Source of the DNA: Dimargaris cristalligena
Lineage: Eukaryota; Kickxellomycota; Dimargaritomycetes; Dimargaritales; Dimargaritaceae
Reading direction: 5' to 3'
NCBI GenBank assembly: GCA_027576995.1
Contig: JANBQC010000071.1
Location: forward strand, 1-64,000
DNA length: 64,000 nt
Shown: positions 56,040 to 64,000 of the stretch, one piece after another
Layout of the letters: every line of letters starts with the position of its first letter
How positions within the stretch are numbered: position 1 is the stretch's first letter
Translations under genes and position numbers: made by a program
Notes under the pieces: generated by a model
Database searches by the model: none
The model's input: only the letters and a program-made list of their open reading frames with translations
What the model was told of the DNA's origin: nothing

Positions 56040-59000
56040 ATGGACGAGCACGGGTCGTACCGCCTTTATCTACTACCACGTAAGCGCGGCCCCCTATTCG
56101 AGGCAAGTTCTATTCGCGACCAAGTTGAAAGGTAAAACGTGCTTCTCCCATTCGTACGGGGTTTCCGGATAAACCCGGGGTCTTGATTTTTTAAAGTCCG
56201 CCCATTACGTTGGACTTACAAAAAAGGCCGGTCGATTCCGTCTTACCCCCGCTTGGCATCTAGCACCACGTGGATATATATACCACGGGCACGGTAGAAT
56301 GCTTTATTTATTCAATGGTATATGTATTTACATGAACTCCCCTTCGACCACATAGGACTACTCACGGGGACAGTCCCCATCGCTGTTTAATCACCATTGA
56401 AAATACGGTTCGGCCCATCCTACCTCCACCGACCTCCGCACCCGACCACACCGATGAACCACCACCTGCGAATGGCGCTATGGGAGGCACTGAGAACGGC
56501 GACCGGGCCCCTCCTCCATGCGTAACCCCCGCCCATCCGACCAAAAGGTTTTGCTCGGCCCAGAAAATTCCGTTTAGCGTGATCGGCTGGTCCATGGCCC
56601 TGAATGTCGACGGGGACCTGTTCGGCAGTCTACTGGCGGCGGATCAGCGGGGTGATATATGGGTATTGGACTGGGACAATAATCGGTAAGTAGAAATGTT
56701 CATGCAAAAAACGGATTTTCAATTATATTGATCTCGTCCTTTTTATATATATATATCACCCCGTTGATTCTACCCTTTTCCCTAGTGTCCCCGATTCACT
56801 GCGGATGGTGGCTTGGTATAAATGGTGGCGCAAATTACATTTATTCGGAAATTCCCAAAGTCCCACCACTGAGTGGTTAAGGCCCCGAGAAATAGTTACG
56901 CACAACTAGCCTTAAATGATTGTATTAATACGTTTTTATTTTGGTATCCATACCCGATGTTGCCGCTTCATGCACCGTACAGCTATAAGCAAATCGCCCG
57001 GACCGGTATTTCAGCTACCGCTATAGGTCAACCAACCGCCGCGAACCCTTTTTTCATATTTGGCCTGTCAAATCGTTCAATCAAAGTGTTTAAATACAGT
57101 AAGTTTAGTCTTAAATATCGACATTACCCGTGAACATGGCTGGGAGAGATGGGGAAGTGTTAGTATAGCTTTGGGGCGTCTTTCTAATCATAAACAATCC
57201 TAATTCTTTACGACTACCCATGGCTACTTCTAGATACGGCTAGCGTAATTTGTACGCGGCCAAACGCCCATCCATCACCCCCCATTGGCATCAGCAACCA
57301 TCCGACTTATCCTCAGTGTCTCTCGGTATGCCCCGAAAACATCATTATTTGGGATACCCAGTCTTGGGCTCAGCTCCATGTTCTACCCGCCCAACCAGCA
57401 ACTATTCTTCAGGTAAGTCCAATTTTTGTATGAGCTATACCCGCTTCTTTGGTATAAGCTACACTTGTTTATGTGTGATTCATTCGAAAATGCCTAATGG
57501 TATTAATACTACCCCATGCTATCCCCCCCCTCTCCCTCCCATCTCCCCTAGGCGGAATATTCCCGGTGCGGTCGCTATGTTATGGCCTGTTTTGATACCG
57601 ACACTATCGTAATTTGGGATTCCCAAACGTTCGTCAAAGTCTGGAAAATCAAGCCACCCCCGGTAACGACCCTGGATACCCTGGACGATCCGTTCCGGGA
57701 AGTCCAATTCAACGCCCGAGTCAGTGCAGTATCCCCCCGGTTGACCGGGTTCACCGCTAGCCGCCAGTCGCGCTATATTGTGGCAAGTGGAAGGTAAGTT
57801 CAGCTCACGATGATGTGTCCCCTAATTCGACTTGTCGGAAAACCTCCTAATAAACGCAGGGGTTTTCAATTCCGCTGGACATCAACCCTGTTTCTAAGTG
57901 ACGGCTTTCGATTATGCAATTCCCTGTTTTTAACCCCTAATCTTCCCCGTATCATTCCCCCACTCCCCCCCCCCCCGCGCGTGCACGGATCTAAAGGACC
58001 ATGTCGTTATGGGTCTGGCATATACCCTCGGAAACTTTGGTCCAGGAATTTACGACACCCGTATTGGGCGACGGTATCGCCCAAATGGAATTTATTGGCT
58101 CATCAGAGGTAAGTAGCCAAAGGGGTGGTAAACTGGCCATTTATACACTCGCACTAATCCCGCGGCTATTGTCGGCATTTCCCCCCAGGGCATTCATAAT
58201 AACCAGGAACTAACTCTATCACTAGTTTTGGATGCCTATGCCCCATGGTCACTGCCCCACCTATCCATCTCGTTACTACCCCGTTGCTCTAGATCTTGGC
58301 CATTATGACCTTAACCGGGCGACTATACTTATTAAATGTAGCCGACTCCCGGTTCGTCCATGTCGGATTCTCTTTCTCCGTAAGTTTGTGATTTTCGACT
58401 GGGGTGGCCCATATCCATGTCACCGTGTACCTTTCAGTACCCTTCGGTGGAAATTCCTAACTCCATGCCATACAATATAGCGCGCTAGAAACTATAGGGT
58501 AACTAACTCTAATACAATAGTTATGGACTTTATTGTTGCCATTATTACGATAGATTATCCAAATGACCCTGTCAACCTGCAGTCGCCTGTTGGCTGTGGT
58601 TCCCGTATTTTCCCCGTTCATAATCAAAGTGTACCCACTGGCCGAGTTGCTCGCTTCTCTTCACGTAAGTATTCCTTTCATTATAAATGCCTACACTGCA
58701 TCTAATTCAAAATCAATTATTCGTCGAACCTGTTTATATAGGTGGGATCTTACTTACTTAACCGAGTATTTGTGATCTTTCTGACTCATATCCCTACAAT
58801 CATTATTTCTTAACCCGCTCCTCCAGAACCCCATTATCCAACCCCCTCCCCCGGAGCAGACTGAAACCCATGTGTCCCCGCCCAACCTGCGGCCCCCAAG
58901 GCGAGCTAGCGATCACCAGCACCGCGCCGAACTGACTTCCCCTTCTCGGCGGAAACGGCCGAACTCCTCAAAGACCTCTCAAAGGAAAGAGCCAGAATCC

Positions 59001-59653
59001 GCATCATCCGACCCCCGCCCAGCCACCCTAGCCCAAAAGTCAGGGGATACCACCGACCCTACTCGACAGCTGTATTCCGGGCGCACTCTAGTCAATAGTA
59101 AGTTGGTGGATTAGGTGAAGGACTAGATATATTTATACTACCCCCCCCTCTCCACATACCTATACCCCATATATATATATATGCTTCACCCGGTTTAGTG
59201 TAGTGCGCCTTTATCTAAATGCTTAGCTCACGTATATCCTCTATTATTGAACCTCTAACTACAACAAACTACCCATGGTAGCCCTAAACGACTTATCACC
59301 AATATCGACTACCCCAGTTCCGGAATTGAGTCCGCCCCTGAGTGTAGGGGAGGGCCCAATAGATTATAATTATATCGCCACAATTGACCGGGAAGAACGA
59401 GAATTGGTGCGACAAAAGTAAGTTATTTAACTGGCATTCCATTACTATTTTTCTCTCGACCTTTCATCATTCGGTAAGAGGTTGCTTCCAACTCACTAAA
59501 GATATATTCCCCCTCCCCGCTTAAATGTAATTAATATTGAAGATTTTCAATTTCCACTCTCTTATGCATCTCTCTTGTAATAGCTTGACTAGCCTCCGCC
59601 AGGGAATTAGCCGGGTGCAACGAAGGTTATCCTCGGCTGGCGCACTGTACTAG
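56040..59653 (+). CDS. TBC1D31/WDR67-like WD40-repeat protein without a TBC domain
   Basis: Eleven exons: 56040-56131, 56356-56685, 56983-57098, 57234-57412, 57552-57793, 57997-58108, 58293-58379, 58554-58664, 58827-59097, 59282-59417, 59584-59653; 581 aa, all phases agreeing. WD40 blocks: GSLLAADQRGDIWVLDWDNN, FFIFGLSNRSIKVFKY, CLSVCPENIIIWDTQSW, RYVMACFDTDTIVIWDSQTF, YIVASGRTMSLWVWH, ILAIMTLTGRLYLLNV, RLLAVVPVFSPFIIKVYPLA. Their order and the KIKPPP and PPPP positions follow human TBC1D31. The end (SLRQGISRVQRRLSSAG) resembles its C-terminal LIKKVRNLRQRLTARAR. Human TBC1D31 is 1066 aa, with a TBC domain and coiled coil between these parts; here only a ~170-residue disordered linker remains. 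Human TBC1D31 works at centriolar satellites. The role here is unknown. Missing internal exons are unlikely, since introns in that part are only 184 and 166 bases. Confidence 0.72.
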
Positions 59654-60247
59654 TCAATCTCCCATGTTATTAGGGGTGGCCTTATCCTATTTCTTAATCG
59701 ACTTGGACATGTTGAATAAGCGAGCGTGTATTTTTTTATATAGATCAGCCTCGATTGAGGAAGCACGTAATATGTAATTGCTGCCGTATCCGATCAAACC
59801 GGCGTTGTAAATAATAACGATAAATATCGATTATAATAATGGTACAGTACAAGGTGGGGGAGACGTCGACAGCACAGAATTGACGAGGGGCGAGGACACA
59901 GGATCGTAATTAACTCGACATAAAATAGGTGAGTATGATGAGAATGGAAATGAAAAAACCAAAATAATAGAGTGAGGGAACATGAAGGCGTGAAGAGATT
60001 GAACGAATGGTACTTGAAAACACAAAAGCAAAGAAAAAAATACATTAAATCAATGAAGGAGGGGGAGGGGATTCCATAGAAGTGCCTGGTTTAAGAGTAA
60101 TACAGAGGTTGGATATGTGGACGACAAACTGCAGAATGGAGTGCGCGGATGAATCAGTAGGTAGTGAATATCCAGCGGGGGAAGGGGATGCTGGACAATC
60201 AACTTAGTCAAAAGTAAAGCAAGAGGAAATAACTATGCATCGGAGGG
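59654..60247. other. Intergenic region between convergent WD40 and SLC41-type genes
   Basis: Contains the 3' flanks of both genes. AT-rich on one side and purine-rich (GAAAA, AAGCAAAG) on the other. No gene seen. Confidence 0.5.
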
Positions 60248-62655
60248 CTAATCAATCTGCTGTAGAATATAGAATACCGTAATTAGGCCAATGGTGCCGG
60301 AAAAATCGCTAATGGACGTAAGGAATGGGTTGGTGTAATTATCCGGATCGTAGTTCCACGACCATATAAGGAGGGTAAGAGCCTTAGCCAGTGACAGCAT
60401 TATGAAGACGATGAAAAGGCAGGCAATGGTGTAAAACAGCCACAGTTTCCAGTCGAGAGCACCATGGGCCAAATTGAGTAAGCGCACGAAGGTCAGGAAT
60501 ATCCAATGGACGGGCAAATTGATGAGGAACAGCATCACCATGACCGGCCCGTAGCGTTCCTGCGTACCCGCGTGCAGATGGGTTGAAATGCGAGAGGCGA
60601 AGATGGTACAGATGTTGCCGACGGTACCGTTGAATACAGGGAGTAGGACGGCCAAGGCGTGGAATTTAGTGACGTGGGTTTTGACCAGCAAACCCGCAAT
60701 ACTAGTGACGCCAAGGGCAAAGGCCAGGGGAGACCAGCCGGCGCCCATTAGAGGCCGGATCCGTTTATTCTGGCGAGTGAGATGGAAGCAAGCCGCTAAA
60801 AGAGCCAGGAGTAGAGTTAACAGCCCCATTAGGAGGGGAAGACCTGGGTTGCAAGAAGAGAGGGGAGATTGATGAGATAATACGATTAGTAAAAGGGCCG
60901 TATTTAGAAATTAAGGATAATGATCAGGATTAATGTAAGTATAAGTGTACTTGTATGTATAGACTCTCTGGATGTACGAATCACAGCGAGTTGGTAAGCC
61001 GGTAATATGCCATTACTAAATGGGTACTTACTTTGCAACTCGTAGAGGCCTTGGCCGAAGCGGGACAATAATAGTACGGTGGTCATGTCACCGAAGCTGG
61101 AGGTGATGGGAATAGCCACATTGTCGGGGTCGACGCCACAGCGATGGCTGGCGTACACGGTGACACAAATCAATAAACCTATCATCAAACTGCCTACGAA
61201 GGAACTTAGCATGCTGACTACAATGGTAAACACCGCCCGGCTGAAATGACCCGGGATAGGTAGGGCCAGGGCCTGGGATACCGGCGAGCTCTCAAGGGCG
61301 GCTGGCGATCCGGTGAAACTGATGAGGCCCAGGACGGAGGAGAGTACCCCAGCGATGAATCCCACGGTGAGCGTTTGGAATAGGAGCAAAATCAGATTAC
61401 CGAATACAATCGAAAGGCGGTTGGCGCGGTCTTCCAGTTCGCCCAGGTTGGCCTAGGAAAGGGGAAAATGAGGCAAATTTAGGGAATTGGAGGATTCGGC
61501 AAAGGTGAATACGCAGTCGGACAATCATCAGGAAGAATAATACGTGCTCAGCACAGTGGTAGGCTAAGCAAGGTCGCTCATAATAGCACAGTCAATCATA
61601 AAGAGAAGTGCGTCTGCGGGGCTTACCAGTGTCGATAGCCGTGAGGAAAGATTGACCTCCAGATTGCCCTTCAGGTTCATTAGGATGGAAACCAGAATAA
61701 AAAGCTCAGAGACATTTCTGAAGGCAGGCCAGGTCTAGAGGGGTGAGGAGGGCGAAGCGAGTTAAAAAGAACAAATAATAGCTGACAGGTTGGTTAGGGC
61801 GAGTACGACAAATACACGGTGGACAGAGTGCGAGAGGCTCGATTGGTCCACTCACTCTCTGTTTCATTGTTTCGTCAATCGGCAGAACCATTCGGGGAGG
61901 GCGAATCTATTTAAAAGCCCCCTTCTGACCAAATAATGTGGAACGGGGGAGGGGGGGTTCTCCCAGAGTCGGAAATGCCTCTGATATCCACCATCCAGTT
62001 GCCGCCGAAATATCGGGGCTCAAGCGGTCTTGCGAAACCCAGGGACCGTTATAGACTGGCTTACCTGAACCGAATCAAACAGCCACCCCGACACCATCGA
62101 CCCAACCACAGCAATAAGTAAAATGGGTGTGACCTGTACCACCAAGTATTTCTGGGACTGTCCCTGGGCCGGCGGTGCGACCACCACCACCGGTTCGGGG
62201 TCATGGTTCAGAAAAGAGACGATACTCTCGAGGTCGTCGAAGTCGTCCTCTCCCACCGGCCCGTAGGGGGTCCGCTGCTGCTGCTGGTGGTGTTTGTTCA
62301 ATAGATGGGCCGAGGAGGGGTGGCGCCCGCTGAACCCCTTGGGCAGGAAGGAAGGGGAATGCGCAAGGGGAGAGGAAGCCTCCCCTTCGCCCCGGTCGTC
62401 CCCTGGCCGGTGGGCCGGGGGCGGTGAGTCTAAGGTATGGGCGAATTCGTCGAGCTCGAAAGTGTAGTCGTCAATGTCCGCCACTAACGTTGAACGGTCG
62501 GACATGGATGGGTCCGAGTCGAACCGGGCGGGGACCGAAGGGGTCCGGGGCGTCGGTGGTGGTGATGTGGGGGAATGTGAATGCGGGGCTTCTTCGGTGG
62601 AATCCGGCAGCCGCTCATACTGGCGAGGGGAACGAAAGGGTGGTAAGTCGGGCAT
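60248..62655 (-). CDS. SLC41/MgtE-type magnesium transporter
   Basis: Four exons: 62065-62655, 61627-61734, 61032-61452, 60248-60843; 571 aa, in frame. Residues 1 to about 165 are cytosolic, Ser/Pro/Asp/His-rich and disordered. Two MgtE half-domains follow. The first has LKGNLEVNLSSRLSTL (split by an intron) and GVDPDNVAIPITSSFGDM; the second has GTVGNICTIFASRISTHLH and YDPDNYTNPFLTSISDF. The paired GN(L/I)xxxxxSR(L/I)ST and DPDN...P motifs are those of the SLC41 family, eukaryotic relatives of the bacterial Mg2+ channel MgtE. About ten hydrophobic segments fit a polytopic membrane protein that carries Mg2+ or related divalent ions at the plasma or organelle membrane. ATG at 62655 was chosen because the frame further upstream has only a non-ATG start. 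Confidence 0.92.
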
Positions 62656-64000
62656 AAATAACAGGACAGGGTGGGAGCCTCGACGGCAATGGGGGACGGA
62701 AGCTAGTTTCGACAATCAAACGAGGCGGTTGAGGTGAAGTTATGAGGCAGAATTTCGAGGAACTGAAGGAAAGGTGGAGAAATGCTTAGCAGAGGAAGCA
62801 GCGCTGGGTGCTTCTATGTATACAGAGGTGAATGCAGTTAGTGAAAAAGGCAAAGGGTGGGGTGAAACGAGGAGTAGTATATATATATAGATAGTTATAA
62901 TAAGAAACAGCCAAGTAGTGCAAGGAAACCGGAGAGAGTTGAGATGAGCTGGCTGTATGCACTCGACTAGCGAGAGAGTATTAAGGCTGGGCGAGGGGGA
63001 GTGGCGGTGCACTGGGGATGATGATGATTGGTCTCTATATTTCCGAAATCAAGAGGTGGGGAAGTGTTTATAAACCCAGCGATAGTCCCAATAGTATAGG
63101 TGCACTCTATTTACTCTGTCTCTTGCCGAAGTAGGAGGGAGGCATCAACATGGTACTGTCCTGCTATTAGCAGAGCCAAGGTAAACACAAAACCAAACCG
63201 TCCTGCCCTACAATCGCCGAATAAAAGGGTTGGATGGAACAAAGCTATGCCAGTGCCGAAACAAAGGGGGGGACTAACAACAATGCCCTACGAAGAGGAA
63301 CAATGGGTGAGGATGGCCTCAAAGGAAAGGGGAGAATGGGCGGGCGGATCCATACTACAGAATTAGATTAATCGTTTAACGCGGCCTCACTACCATAAGT
63401 CCTCGAAATGAATGGTCGTGCAACGCCAGTCGTTGGGTACCACTGTAAAGGGCATGGGAAGGCTCTGAAGAAACAGGCCAATTAACCCAATTAATTGCCC
63501 ATACCTTCGGATTCCCGTTGTCCAGGGGGAAACAGCAAGGTCCTTCATATTAGTATTGCATGGTAGATTAATATAACTCTATGATCAGGACCACCATGCT
63601 ACATTTCATACTATTCATTTTCGTAATACGATAGTGCTGCATGGCCTCACCGCAGTTTAACCCTCCCCCCCCATCAATACATTCTAGGTTTATTAATATA
63701 TTGCACCAACGGGTTTTGGACCAGATTTCTACCCCTCTCGTTTAAAATACCTTTAGCAATTGGCCTAATGAGAAATTGATCCAAATGAGTGGACTATACT
63801 AGCTTGGCATTCAATGGACTTGGCTGGTCAGGGGAGGCGGGTTAACTGGGCCCGTCTGTGGTGCCAAGTCATGGTGGGCTGGGCTATACAACCGGTGTCA
63901 TTAAATTGAGTCGACTCCCCTAGCCGCACCATATCCATGCTCCGCACCGACCGGCTTAAAAGGAGTATACGAATTAGCCAAGCGGCTGATCACCCCACAT
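62656..64000. other. Upstream region of the SLC41-type gene to the window end
   Basis: The minus strand is pyrimidine-rich upstream of the transporter start, with an AT run at about 62878-62889. Beyond 63100 no supported gene was found; short frames have no recognised motif. A gene starting outside the window cannot be excluded. Confidence 0.45.

Overview
The window is nuclear DNA of a fungus. The gene set is eukaryotic and fungal in flavour: SDHAF4/Sdh8, TOM7, GET1, a CTK1-type CTD kinase, a polo kinase with a polo-box, and a NAB3-like RNA-binding protein. Genes carry many GT-AG introns, mostly about 70-350 nt with GTAAGT-like donors. An AKTIP/FTS homologue and a TBC1D31/WDR67-like WD40 protein, both lacking from budding yeast, together with intron density and moderate GC, suggest an early-diverging fungus, perhaps Zoopagomycota; that placement is inference. 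Most long open frames are not whole genes, so I rebuilt gene models by hand from splice sites, reading phase and family similarity.

Layout. 0.5-17.7 kb is a gene-dense housekeeping block: SDHAF4 (+), AKTIP (-), CTK1/CDK12-like kinase (-), TOM7 (-) diverging from a mitochondrial EngB-type GTPase (+), then the polo-like kinase (-). 17.7-26.3 kb is almost empty, with one possible short mitochondrial-protein gene and the first copies of a short inverted-repeat element. 26.3-29.3 kb holds the NAB3-like gene (+). 29.3-52.5 kb is a sparse, AT-richer compartment with small predicted secreted proteins, decayed fragments, microsatellites and more copies of the element, interrupted by GET1 (39.3-40.8 kb, +) and NSUN5/RCM1 (43.3-45.6 kb, -). 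52.5-62.7 kb is gene-dense again: DNA polymerase delta small subunit (+), TBC1D31-like WD40 protein (+) and, convergent with it, an SLC41/MgtE-type Mg2+ transporter (-).

The genes do not form one pathway. Recurrent themes are mitochondria (SDHAF4, TOM7, EngB-type GTPase), the cell cycle and replication (polo kinase, POLD2), RNA polymerase II and rRNA (CTK1, NAB3, NSUN5), and membranes (GET1, AKTIP, SLC41). The most notable features are a ~120-150 bp MITE family with ~29-bp terminal inverted repeats ending in TATGGG, a spliced six-cysteine secreted protein with no obvious family, and a cluster of other small secreted proteins in the same gene-poor stretch. Together they look like a rapidly evolving secretome compartment lying between housekeeping blocks.
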